Assembly: GCA_958510875.1 (NCBI GenBank)
Contig: OY294068.1
Coordinates: 177,785,411-177,849,410 of the forward strand
Direction: 5' to 3'
Source: Endomychus coccineus
Lineage: Eukaryota > Arthropoda > Insecta > Coleoptera > Endomychidae
DNA: 64,000 nt
Both the position numbers and the translations under genes were made by a program. Under the pieces are notes generated by a model that worked only from the letters and a program-made list of their open reading frames with translations, did no database searches and was not told the origin of the DNA. Within the stretch, counting starts at the first letter, position 1. Each line of letters opens with the position of its first letter. Positions 1-9,795 of the stretch are shown in pieces.

Positions 1-515
1 TGGTAGTGACTTCTTATAATATCTGAACAAGGGTTCCTTCTTTGGTTTGCGTGGAAGCCATGTCTTATCAGTGCTTCGTTTGGTATAAGTTTCGTATGGA
101 ACTTAGACATAGGGGCAGATGGTTGGAATCACAACACTGGGTACGAAATGTGATCTATGGTTTCAATGTACACTACCCGGTACATTTTAATACTGACTTA
201 GACTGACTGAGAACTAACTTAACCAGCTGAGCTTACTGAACTTACTTCTTGGTATCATCATGTACTTAAATATCTATTCTCAAGGGAGAAGCCTTGCTCC
301 TCTAATGATAGTCCATGCTATAGTTTGGCGAAGATTGACCTACGTGGCGACACTTATGTCATACACTCACAGTCGGAACCTTGTCGACTCATCATTTGTC
401 ATGCTATATAATACAAATAACAAATATGTTGTATGCTTATATTCAATAAACATTATTATGAAAATAGAATATTGTGAGCTATCTAATTAAGAATGAATCA
501 CTTCGGGATATCACA
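1..515 (+). repeat. LTR-like dispersed repeat, copy 1 (5' side cut by window)
   Basis: This block reappears in opposite orientation at 36703-37085, with long shared stretches such as the one around the words CACAACACTGGGTACGAAAT and ATAATACAAATAACAAATAT. In this orientation it ends GGATATCACA; the other copy starts with the matching TGTGATATCC. A TATA-like string lies near 404-411 and an AATAAA near 446, a spacing compatible with the promoter/polyadenylation part of a long terminal repeat. Positions of about 185-340 are absent from the second copy. No LTR-element protein adjoins it, so solo LTR is an inference. Confidence 0.5.
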
Positions 516-1454
516 AAATATTGAAAACAAAACTGTCTAAGTTCACAATATTTTGGAAAAAAAGAAAATTAAAGAATGTCATTGGTTGGATTAAACCGGT
601 TTGAATCGACCACTTCAAAGATGGCCAGAAAATGAAAAAGAAACTAGTTGCGACATAAATCGCAAATATAATCATCAGTGTCGCATCCTGCACATTCTGC
701 ATAAGTTGCTTGACCACATTTTATGCATACCAACCCACCATTCTCCATTCTAGCCAAATTCATCACAAAACATACATTGTTGCGATTTCGAATTCGTTTT
801 TCTTAATGGATTTTTCTCTGTTTGCGTCTGATTATCTTTTCACCTCTTTATCCTTGACTGAGCTCAATTTTCTTTCTTTGGCATTATTTTTCGCCTCCAA
901 TTCTTGTCGGTTAGGTGTGAAAGTGAAGACTATTCGGTGAATTTTTGTAAATTTTCTCTCCGCGAAAGATTTAAAATTTATGGCAGAGTCGTAAAATCAG
1001 AAAATGTTATACTAGCTTATACTGTTTTATCCTCATCATCAGTGTCATCAAGATTCATCACTGATTCAATGGAGTCGTATTCTCAGTCATCAGTGGAAGA
1101 AGAGCTGTGATTTTTATTTTTCTTGAAGCATTTCGGTATTTTTTCTTAGCTGATAATCCAGATGGTTCAGGTGTGGGACTACTACGGTCCTTTGAATGCT
1201 TCACAACTCCTTCATTTGTTCATTTCCGTTTTTTTTGTCACTCTCTGAAATATTTGCCGCCATAACAGATTCAACCGGTGCAAGTTTTTCTTCATTCATC
1301 ATATACGGATTTAGTGAATAATGCATGTAGTCTTAAACCCGTTGACTGCCTTCTCTATAGTCGCTGTTCTGTTGTTGGCAATATCATTTTGGTTGTTAAT
1401 ATGTGGGCGGGGGTATGCACATTATAAACCAAAGATTCATCAACGTTTCGTCAA
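516..1454. other. AT-rich sequence, nothing recognised
   Basis: Short open frames only, none with recognisable motifs. The 5' limit of the R1-clade fragment that follows is approximate and could begin slightly earlier. Confidence 0.5.
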
Positions 1455-2083
1455 GAGCGGAGATCTATAGGCGTAGGCGCAAAGTTGGAGAAACCGATCG
1501 ACGCATCATAACTCAGGATGCGAGGAAAGCGCTGTCAGGGCAATGGTAGCGGCTTTGGGATGCATCCACCAAGAGGCGGTAATCCCATCGCTTCATACCA
1601 CATATTACCGCAGGAGGCGGCACGGAGAGGTAGATCACTAACTGGTGCAGCTGCTAACAGGCCATGAATGCTCTAGGGTATCTGCACCGTTTCAGACTGG
1701 ACGATGACGGGCCGTGCCCGACTTGCCAACAAGCGGCCGAGGACACAGAACATGTTTTTTGCCATCATCCGCGTTTCAATGGACCACGCTAAATCCTGCG
1801 AGGAAATCTACAGCAGCAGTTACCTCCGAAGAATATCGTTGGGTCACAGAACACCTGAAGTGCGGTGTACGATTTTGCGGCCACCATATTGAAGGAGCTC
1901 ATACGTACAGGCAACGAGAGAAGAGGCCAACCCGTAGCGTGGGAGATTGAGAACCGCTTGACCAAGGATGGGCGCTTAACAGCCATTCTGTCCTGTGCGA
2001 AATAATGCCTGACGGTGGTTTGTCGGGGCTTCACAGCATCCTTTGAAGGTTCCCATCTACCTTCGCAAAAAGAAAAAAAAGAC
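1455..2083 (+). pseudogene. R1-clade LINE, 3' end of ORF2 plus 3' UTR (relic)
   Basis: The translated frames, with several stops and shifts, give the end of a non-LTR retrotransposon ORF2: a segment like RRRRKVGETDRRIITQDAR, then a tryptophan/arginine-rich stretch, then the cysteine-histidine knuckle region (CPTCQQAAEDTEHVFF) and a CPRFNGP-like block typical of R1-type elements. The longer copy at 18463-19921 shares these segments in the same order, and both finish with CTACCTTCGCAAA followed by an A-rich tail, so they are one family and this copy is 5'-truncated, as expected from target-primed reverse transcription. Clade is inferred from motif resemblance; an I-superfamily neighbour is the alternative. 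It cannot be expressed as a working protein. Confidence 0.65.
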
Positions 2084-3530
2084 GTCATGTCAAAAATGGC
2101 CTAGATCGATTCAAAAATGTTCAAAACGGATATCAGAAAAGAATAGTTTTGCCCTGATTACAATATTTGTACATGGTGTTTCAGGAAAAAACGCTATTTT
2201 CACTTTTATGTTTCGAAACCGGGTTCAAATTAGTTAAATTTCCTCTTAAAAGATTCCGTTGAATATTTTGAAGAAATAAAGTCATGGAGAAAAAATGTAT
2301 GTCAAATTTGCGTGTGTAGTTATTAAAGTGTGGGTTTGTATTGTATTCACATTCCACCCTTCAATCCGTATGATTAACTTGATTTATCCAGTTCAAGACA
2401 GCTTTAATATCTTTCAGGTTCTAATAAAGACTTCATTCAGGATTGTCATCAATGTGGATATATCGTGACTTATATGAAATGAAGTACATTCATTACATCT
2501 TCTCGTCAAAGATGAAAATACGTGAGCTATGTAGATTAATTTCCTTATTATGCTTTCTACGATGCAGTCTGAATTTCGTAAGACAATAGGATTTTAAAAC
2601 AAATAAATATGAACTCTTGTGAACTTTCCATTCCGTATCTTCACCAAGAATAAGTAGGTGAATCCTTAACCTTGTTATGCATCATTTTATAATTTTCTTA
2701 ACCACAAAGCAAAGCGTTCAGAATATCAAGAACGTTATATCCTGTTTGACGTTGAGTGGAATAGACCACAAACGGTTCCATTATGAAAACAAATACATTG
2801 CCTTGTATCTTTGTCTATAAAGTGCTTTTGCAAGAGTAAGACATTAATCTGGACCGCATCGGCGTTGAAGAACGATTCTATATCAAAGTAAACAGTTTAG
2901 CCGCTAACTAAAGATTTATAGAATCACAAATTGTTCCTTCCATGATGTTTTCGGCTCACCAAAACATTTTAGGCGAGGTTTCTATATACGATATACATTT
3001 TTTATTCAAGTCGCATCAGATTTCTTTACGTCGTTTTGTTTAATAGCAACTGGCTCGACTTATTTTATGGATTGTTATCGGTGGTTTTGGTGTCTTCTGT
3101 TCGTTCTTCCTACACAGAATATAAAGTTTTCTGTGTTGTTTATGTTGTAGGATGTTGTTAAGGTGAAGAAGCTACGGTGTTAGCGTAAATGTAGTTAAGT
3201 ACATTTATTTATCGAAACATTGAGTTTTAATGGTTATTTTATTCAACTTCAGAATGGATTTTCATCACGTAATAATGGCTGATTCTATTCAATTTCCAAC
3301 ATCATTTATTGATTACGCAGAAGGAAATCATGATTCGCAATACTTGCAAAGAAGAACTCATACCAAAACTGAGTTCAATTTTGATCATCATCTTCATTTT
3401 GATTGTCTTTCCCTTTGTTCTTGGGTAAATTGACTACTGTAACATCTTTTTGGTGGATGCGCCGGTTTCGAGCAAAAACAAAATACTATACTTTTCCTGA
3501 ATTTGAGAATCAATGGAACTAATGATCATC
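2084..3530. other. AT-rich sequence, nothing recognised
   Basis: No convincing coding frame, repeat or RNA was seen. The open frame at 3230-3433 has no family motif. Confidence 0.5.
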
Positions 3531-3960
3531 CCAATCAATCAATCAATTGAAACGGGGGCGGACAAGTCCAGCGCTTGATTCGTCCATTGTGCACCCTTTG
3601 ATGAAAGACTCAGTCCAACAGGCCTAAGGCAGCGCAGAAGGCTAGGATTCTGCATGGACCAGTATCTCATATGGCCTTAGGTGGCATAAATGCTTTGCCG
3701 AGATATTGTAGCCTAAGAGGAGCCAGTACTACTGGACGATCTACAAGGATATGAGATGCAGTTTAGATGTTTGTCCTGTGAAAAGTCCGGTCACCAGTTT
3801 CAAGCCTCCACTGCTCATAGAGAGAACGATTTTTGAGCGTTTGGGCGAAAACTCGCGATGTGGAGCGTTGCCTGCCTCATACTGTGTGCACTGCTCCAAA
3901 CTGAGAGCCATTGTCTTTCCAGTAGCTTTTTGAGGTCGCGTAGCCCGATGTAGTAGTGTT
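3531..3960 (-). pseudogene. RNase H-type LINE, C-terminal end of ORF2 with simple-repeat tail
   Basis: Reading the minus strand gives, across several frames, a segment like MRQATLHIASFRPNAQKS, a leucine-rich LKLVTGLFTG block, then VVLAPLRLQYLGKAFMPP and a final ILAFCAALGLL segment. This is the order found after the RNase H domain of Jockey/I-type retrotransposons of insects (the conserved RRRxLG-like end of the polyprotein). The minus strand then runs into a TGAT-type tandem repeat at about 3531-3549, a good match to the short simple-repeat tails of such elements and therefore the likely 3' terminus. Stops interrupt every frame. The fragment is a different family from the reverse transcriptase at 4042-5430 next to it. 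Confidence 0.55.
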
Positions 3961-4041
3961 TATTGATGTCTTATACATAGTATATACATACGTCAGAGAA
4001 CAAAATTACTTTTTAAATAACATAATATATATAAAATTAGA

Positions 4042-5430
4042 CTAAAAACAATTAAATTCAAGATTCAAGAAGTCTTCAGAATTATAAATACAGTTTTTTA
4101 GTAAAAATGATTTTATCACTTTTTTTAATTTTTTACCAGGTAAATTTCTTAGAGAAGGCGAAAGTTTATTAAAATATTTGAAACAAATGAAATTTGGTGC
4201 CTTTTGTGACCTACTCAATCTAAAAAATTCTAGATGGATATTATCCTTGGTTCGGGTGTTATAGGAATGGACATTACTATTTAGTTCCGCCGCACTCTGA
4301 TTTTTATGTGCATATAATAAGCACTCAAGAATAAAAATAGCAGGTAACGTGAGAATTCCTAAATTACTAAAAACATGTTTGCAGCAGTCACAGTACCTGA
4401 CACCACCAAGAATACGAATTGCCCTCCTCTGCAGTCCAAAGATTCTATTAAATTCACTGCAATTCCCCCACACTAAAATGCCATATCGTATGACTGACTC
4501 ACACAAAGAAAAATATGCAGTTTTTGATACCTTTGGAGAAACCGAGCACGACAATCTGCGTAGTAAAAATATATTTCTACTGATCTGCTTTGCAACAAAG
4601 TTCATTTGGACATTCCAGGTAAGTCTAGAATCGAGGTAGACACCAAGGAACTTTACGCTAGAGATATCAGAGTGTCTCAGACTAAATATCATCTTCTTTG
4701 TTTTTTCTCTATTCATACCTAACCCGCATCCCGAGAACCACTCCGCTGCCATCTCTTGCATGCAGTGAAACGCCACCTCTGCACAAGCCTGGTCAGCACA
4801 ATCATCAGAAACCGTCGAGTCATCTGCAAAAAGTATAGCGAGGCAGTCAGCCAAATATTCAGGAAAATCATTTATAAATATTAGGAACAGCAAGGGCCCC
4901 ATAATAGAGCCCTGCGGCACACCAATATTTACTGCTACCTCCTCTGACCAACCACCATTCACATAAACAGTTTGCTTGCGGTTTGTCAGATACGATAAAA
5001 TAAGAGCTCTACCAGTTTCATCGAAATTGTACTTCTCTAGCTTGCCCAGAAGAAGCGAATGAGACACACAATCGAAGGCTTTGGTTAGGTCCAAGAATAG
5101 GGAGAGACAGTACAACCCGGATTCAAAGCAACGAATTACGTTGTTAATGAGTTCAACGATTGCATCTGTTGTGTTCCGTTTTTTCCTGAAACCATACTGA
5201 TGTTTAGTAAACAGCCCATTTTTTTCAAAATAATCAATAATCTGTGTACACATAACTTTTTCAAGTATTTTTGAGAAAATGGGTACTAAAGAAATCGGGC
5301 GATAATTCGAAACATCATTAATATCACCCTTTTTAAACAAGGGTATTGTTTTAGAAACCTTCAAACAATCGGGAAAAATGCCTTTCCTAAGACACCCATT
5401 TATTAAGTGTGTTAGAGGATAAACGATACT
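4042..5430 (-). CDS. Jockey-like LINE reverse transcriptase (5'-truncated, open frame intact)
   Basis: A single open frame of more than 440 codons encodes the polymerase of a non-LTR retrotransposon, which copies element RNA into DNA at a nicked target. Numbering from the TTG at 5364, the fingers/palm motifs are in order: NYRPISLVPIFSKILEKV (20-37), the palm aspartate in LFLDLTKAFD (D92), VPQGSIMGPLLF (149-160), the catalytic FADD (179-182), and the KFLGVYLD segment. The thumb and a C-terminal tail ending in LNLEFNCF follow. In-frame similarity continues upstream to about 5430 (VYPLTHLINGCLRKGIFP), beyond the TTG; an in-frame stop lies at 5455-5457. The endonuclease domain is missing, so the copy is 5'-truncated and cannot move alone, although the remaining frame has no stop, suggesting a fairly recent insertion. 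No promoter is visible. Jockey versus CR1 clade is not resolved. Confidence 0.85.
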   Translation of the reverse strand, partial: SIVYPLTHLINGCLRKGIFPDCLKVSKTIPLFKKGDINDVSNYRPISLVPIFSKILEKVMCTQIIDYFEKNGLFTKHQYGFRKKRNTTDAIVELINNVIRCFESGLYCLSLFLDLTKAFDCVSHSLLLGKLEKYNFDETGRALILSYLTNRKQTVYVNGGWSEEVAVNIGVPQGSIMGPLLFLIFINDFPEYLADCLAILFADDSTVSDDCADQACAEVAFHCMQEMAAEWFSGCGLGMNREKTKKMIFSLRHSDISSVKFLGVYLDSRLTWNVQMNFVAKQISRNIFLLRRLSCSVSPKVSKTAYFSLCESVIRYGILVWGNCSEFNRIFGLQRRAIRILGGVRYCDCCKHVFSNLGILTLPAIFILECLLYAHKNQSAAELNSNVHSYNTRTKDNIHLEFFRLSRSQKAPNFICFKYFNKLSPSLRNLPGKKLKKVIKSFLLKNCIYNSEDFLNLEFNCF

Positions 5431-5436
5431 ATGAAT

Positions 5437-6555
5437 GTTCGATGATCGATGATATTACGATCGCTTGATCAAGACCACCAATGCCTAGGAAATCCGTTAA
5501 TCAAATTCATTGGCCATTTCGTTTTCTTTCACACCAGAGTGAACCTTATACCAGCTGGTGTTTGTTCCTTCTGCCTGATTCCGCCAGGGTCTCCCTTCAC
5601 TTCAAAACAAGCCCAGAAGCCACAAGGATGATCATGCCAACTAATGTTTGATAATCACAAAATTAGCATCAAGTAGCTTTTTTTTGTTTTGGTTTATGAT
5701 TCATTTTGTAGTACGAAACAGAAAATGAAATATTTAGATTATGGAAGAGAGAACATAGATTTGATAAGAATGCATGATTGGTTATGGGAGGAACTAATTC
5801 GATATCGAGTATAATTATCATTGATTCAATTGCAATTATAACTAATTCGGTAGCTCCTCAACTAAGAATTCCAAATCTATCACGCTTCTGGTATTCGAGT
5901 ACTATTCAGTATGATGTTATTGGAACAGTTATGTTGGAAACTTTGTTCTAATCAATGTTGAACTTATGTTTGATTTGCATCGACCCACTTTTCGCGATAT
6001 TCCTCCAAAGTTACATGCATGTATATCGTCAACATTCAAACTTCGAACATATATTGTTTCGGACTTGCATGCGTGCATCCCACGAGATTTCCATACAAAT
6101 TTATTCAGAATTTAGTTGTAGTCGAACCACATACGTGACGATTGCTCCAGATCATGGTGATTCATTTTCAATCTCGATCACATGGAAAATAAATAATTGT
6201 TTGGTCTCGTCAAAGTCTCTGAAAGTAAGTGTATCATTGATAAGCATAGATTTATGGAATATCGTCTTGGATTTGGTTGAATACTTTCTGATACTCAACT
6301 ATATTCATATACAATGAACTGAAAGTAGTTTTAATTTATAACGCATTCTAAACTTATAATTCAAGCTTCATTATCTGAAAATTTGTATTTCATATAAGTT
6401 CTCTCTGTTTTTCAATATTATAATGATGTTTACGTGTAACTGAAAGGAAGAATATGGAAGTGTCTGTAGCTCCATTTTTTTGGAAATAATTGGCAAATCA
6501 AATCATCGTAAAACGGATACGGTATAATTACTTATCTCATTAACTACATGAGATA
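5437..6555. other. AT-rich sequence, nothing recognised
   Basis: The open frame at 5955-6317 (120 codons) has no recognisable motif and ordinary AT-rich composition. No RNA or repeat was identified. Confidence 0.5.
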
Positions 6556-6557
6556 TA

Positions 6558-6860
6558 CAGTGTGTAAACGCCAAATGGAATAAATTCATTATTTCGGTTA
6601 CTGTACATATTTATAAAAAATCCCGAAATATGTCAAATTTAAATTACAAATTGACATTCTTCAACGTGAAAATGCGACCCCTACCTTCAACCCCATTTGA
6701 ATGACAGGTAAAACCCCCAATTTTTTAAATGGGAAGTATAGGCTTGTGATATATCGTTTGAAAGGTCTTTTCATTCTCTATTAAAAAATGTTATCGCTTT
6801 CAAGTTTATTGCAACAATTAACATAGAATAAAATAAAATCATGTGGTTACCGAAATTCGC
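6558..6860. repeat. Left terminal inverted repeat
   Basis: About 300 bp that can be aligned, with substitutions and short indels, to the reverse complement of 8170-8470. The inner border is placed after the ATGTGGTTACCGAAATTCGC string. Confidence 0.8.
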
Positions 6861-6929
6861 TACAATACAATCAAAAACTGAAATGTAATACAAAACGTGA
6901 TAAAATGTAAAACACTAAAAAGAACTATG

Positions 6930-7929
6930 AATGTTAATGAAGTAGATGTTCAAAATGTTCACCGCGACGTCTTGGCAACATCCTAATCTTAAATAAAACT
7001 GTTTTCTAACATTATTGAACATATCAGGCGTGATCGACCTCATCGCAAGCGTTATTCGTTCTTTCAAGTTATTTAAATCAAAGGTTTAGTTTTGCACACA
7101 ATGCTCTTCACATATCCCCATAAAAAGGAATCTAATAATGTAAGATCAGGTGATCGGGCTGGCCATTCAATCTATCCTTGCCTCCCTATCCACCGATTGG
7201 GGAATATTGTATCGAGGTACTGCCGGACATTAAATTGGTAATGTGGTGGTGCTCCATCCTGCTGAATCCATATCGTATTCACTGGAACTTGAGGGTTTTC
7301 TGGATCAGGATATAAGTTTGCCAAAGTTGAAATGACATCATTTTGAAGTAGTGCCAAATAATGATCGCCATTCCAATTGCCCTCAATGATATGGTTTCCA
7401 ACAATCCCTGCCCAAACGTTAATCTTTTGAGGGTATTGCGTGTGTTCTTCTCTTATCCAGTGAGGATTTTCCGTTGACCAGTAGCGGCAATTTTGATGAT
7501 TAGCATGACATATGGGTCACATAAATAAGTTCCCCTGTTAAAATCGTCTTCCATGAGCTCCTGATCAGGTATCATTTTGTATGGATGCATTTTATTTTCT
7601 TCTAATATGTTTACTATCGATGTATGGCTAAAGTTGAATGTAGTGGATGCCTGTCTACTCGATGTATGTGAGTTTCCCTCAAACTCAAGCATAACATCTA
7701 ATTTGATGTCATCACTCAGTGCATTGGCAGTTTGTTTTTTTATCTGCCTTACATGACTAAACTCGTGAAACTGCTTATCTATTTTACTAACTGTTCCTTG
7801 GGATATAGGCGGTGAATCAGGAAATTTCTCATGAAATAGGCGAGTTACTTCCTGTTGTGTTCGGGTTTTATCTCCGTAACCAATCATTTGTACAACTGTT
7901 ATTTCATGCATTTCCGTTAATCTAACCAT
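6930..7929 (-). pseudogene. Tc1/mariner-superfamily transposase (HTH N-terminus, broken DDE/D core)
   Basis: The N-terminal part (7929-7453) is an open frame starting MVRLTEMHEITVVQMIGYGD with the helix-turn-helix region containing TRLFHEKFPD, the DUF4817-type DNA-binding start seen in many insect transposases. The catalytic region is found after a frame change: INVWAGIVGNHIIEGNWNGD, then WIQQDGAPPHY (second catalytic aspartate), FPNRWIGRQG, an in-frame TAG, IEWPARSPDLTLLDSFLWG (third acidic residue), and a degraded tail with RLGCCQDVA. The stretch that should carry the first catalytic aspartate, normally in an SDEST-like motif before NCRYWS, is deleted around 7500. The protein is therefore dead by deletion, frameshift and nonsense change. 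Such transposases cut and paste their element in the nucleus into TA sites. Confidence 0.85.
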
Positions 7930-8169
7930 TTTTCACAATTGAAGTTAACGAATTTCAAACTTAAATTATAATACTGACAACTTGTGTAAAACAATTTTCT
8001 AAGGCATTTTAATCAAACTAACGTTGCCACGGAAACTTTTTGAAGTATTTTTAATGGATACCATCTAAAACACACATTGCATGTGGTTTTTGCTTACTTT
8101 CTTATTATCAAGACCTAAAAGGAAAATTAGTATAGACTATATTGTAATAATTTTTTAGTATATTTTAGC

Positions 8170-8470
8170 GAATTCCGGTAACCACATAATTTTATTTTAT
8201 TCTATCTTAATTGTTGCAAAAAACTTGAAAGCGATAAAATTTTTGAATAGAGAATGAAGAGACCTTCCAAACGATATATCACAAGCCTATACTTCCTATT
8301 CCAAAAATAGGGGGTTGTACCTGTCATTCGAAGAAAGTTAAAGATAGGGGTAGCATTCTTACGTAGAAGGATGTCAATTTTCAATTTAAATTTGACATGT
8401 TTCGGGATTTTTTAAAAATATGTATAGTAATCGAAATAATGAGTTTATTCCATTTGGCGTTTACACACTG
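8170..8470. repeat. Right terminal inverted repeat
   Basis: Mirror of 6558-6860; begins near GGTAACCACATAATTTTATT and ends CCATTTGGCGTTTACACACTG, with TA outside it. Confidence 0.8.
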
Positions 8471-8472
8471 TA

Positions 8473-8900
8473 TATTAAATACAGTGCTTTCGTGAATTAC
8501 TGAATAAATTCATTTCTAGCCAAACTATACATGTCCGAGAAATATCCCGAAACAGGTCAATTTTGAATCTGGATTTGCCATATTTATAAGGGTAAATAAA
8601 TATACAGGGTGATCAATGTTTGAGGAATATCGTCCTTGATAATTTTTCCAAATAGAACACCCTACATATTATTCAATTTTTGGAATCTTCATAGAAAGCT
8701 GAATCCGAAAATATATCACACATAGGGTTTGTATACAGTCCCTCCGTTACATTCAGTAATCTCGTAAAGTAGGGAATGAATACGTAAAAAATTTTTGAAA
8801 AGAACGCTCGAACCCGCCTAATTTCATGTTCATTTGGGTATTCTTTCAAAATCAATTAATACGTACAGAACGATTCGTGTAGGAGGAATAACGTCATCGG
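8473..8900. other. Intergenic sequence with a possible mariner-type terminal remnant
   Basis: At 8602-8612 TATACAGGGTG resembles the CAGGGTG ends of mariner-type elements, but no matching end was found nearby. Part of 8480-8590 loosely resembles the long inverted repeats of the preceding element. Nothing codes. Confidence 0.3.
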
Positions 8901-9020
8901 TATTTTTTGATGGCAACCCCATTACCATGAGGGAATGTGAAAAAGAACCTTTATGACATACGATGAGGTAACATCATTATGAGTCGCACGAAAATAAATT
9001 GGGGTTGCCATCAAAAAATA
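8901..9020. repeat. 120-bp hairpin-forming repeat with perfect 21-bp arms
   Basis: Positions 8901-8921 (TATTTTTTGATGGCAACCCC plus A) are exactly the reverse complement of 9000-9020, with a 78-bp spacer. It directly abuts the start of the mariner pseudogene. It may be a small MITE or the folded end of an older element; no target duplication is clear. Confidence 0.7.
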
Positions 9021-9023
9021 AAT

Positions 9024-9795
9024 AAATGATATTGGACGATCGGCGAGTTGGAGTGCACGAGATTACTGAGGCCATGGGCATCTCAACCGGGTACGCAGCA
9101 TTTTGCATAAGCTTGTGGATATGAGAAAGCTATCTGCCAGATGGGTGTGGACAACAAGCGCGACCGTGTGACAACTTCAAAAGAGTGTTTGGCGATGTTC
9201 AAGCACGATAAGAAGAAATTTTGCGCCGTTTCGTAACCATGGCCAACACATGGATTCATCACAGCACACCAGAAATCAAACAAGAGTCGAAATAGTGGAA
9301 TCGTCCTGGCGAATCGAAGCTGATAAAGGCCAAAGTAGGTTTATTGTCCAACACAGTCACGAAGACAGTTTTTTGGGATGCAGACGATACCGTCTATATT
9401 GATTACCCTGAAAAGGGCAAAACGATAACCCGCAAATATTATGCAGAGCTGTTGGATCGATACGACGCCGATTTCAAGCGAAAGCGGCCGCATTTCGCAA
9501 AGAAAAAAGTGCTCTACCACCAGGACATTGCACTGGCGTGCAAGTCCATAGTCGCATTGGCAAAATTGCATGAATTGCGCTACAAATTCATTCTCACCAT
9601 TTGTTCCTGTTTTAGCCCCCTGTGATTTTATCTATTTCCAAACTTGAATAAATGGTTCGTGGAAAAGAGGTCATCGCTGAAACAAACGCCTATCTTGAAG
9701 GATTGCTGGAATTGTATTATTTTGGAGGGATCGAAAATTTTAATAACGTTGGACAAAATATCGGGCCACAAGGAGATTATATTGAGGAGTAAAAT
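9024..9795 (+). pseudogene. Mariner-family transposase relic
   Basis: Frames on the plus strand reproduce the mariner transposase in order: DDRRVGVHEITEAMGISTG (helix-turn-helix region, 9035 onward), a KLVDMRKLSARWV-like linker, MANTWIHHSTPE, then from about 9344 the frame with VFWDADDTVYIDYPEKGKT, RYDADFKRKRPHFAKKKVLYH, QDIALACKS, ELRYKF, LAPCDFIYF and a C-terminus near GGIENFN...GDYIEE with a stop at about 9789. The first catalytic position, normally MDETWIHH, reads MANTWIHH here, so the aspartate is lost; the aspartate of HQD and the one in LAPCDF remain. Several frameshifts and stops also break it. The first ~40 residues and the left terminal repeat are missing. It belongs to the mariner group also represented in SETMAR, on motif resemblance. 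Confidence 0.85.

Larger units (their letters stand above)
6558..8470 (-). mobile_element. Tc1/mariner-superfamily element with long terminal inverted repeats, inactive
   Basis: The element starts with CAGTGTGTAAACGCCAAATGG at 6558 and ends with the reverse complement at 8470; a TA dinucleotide flanks each end (6556-6557 and 8471-8472), the target duplication expected for this superfamily. Imperfect inverted repeats of about 300 bp (6558-6860 and 8170-8470) enclose one transposase pseudogene on the minus strand. Both arms carry the same landmarks in mirrored order: the GTTTACACACTG end, a block with CGATATATCAC, and GGTAACCACAT near the inner border. The arms differ by numerous substitutions, so the copy is old. 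Confidence 0.85.

Noticed and set aside
3440..3480. GAAACCGG on the minus strand near 3460, as a second hammerhead candidate
   Set aside because: No CUGAUGA core or pairing stem lies at the required distance.
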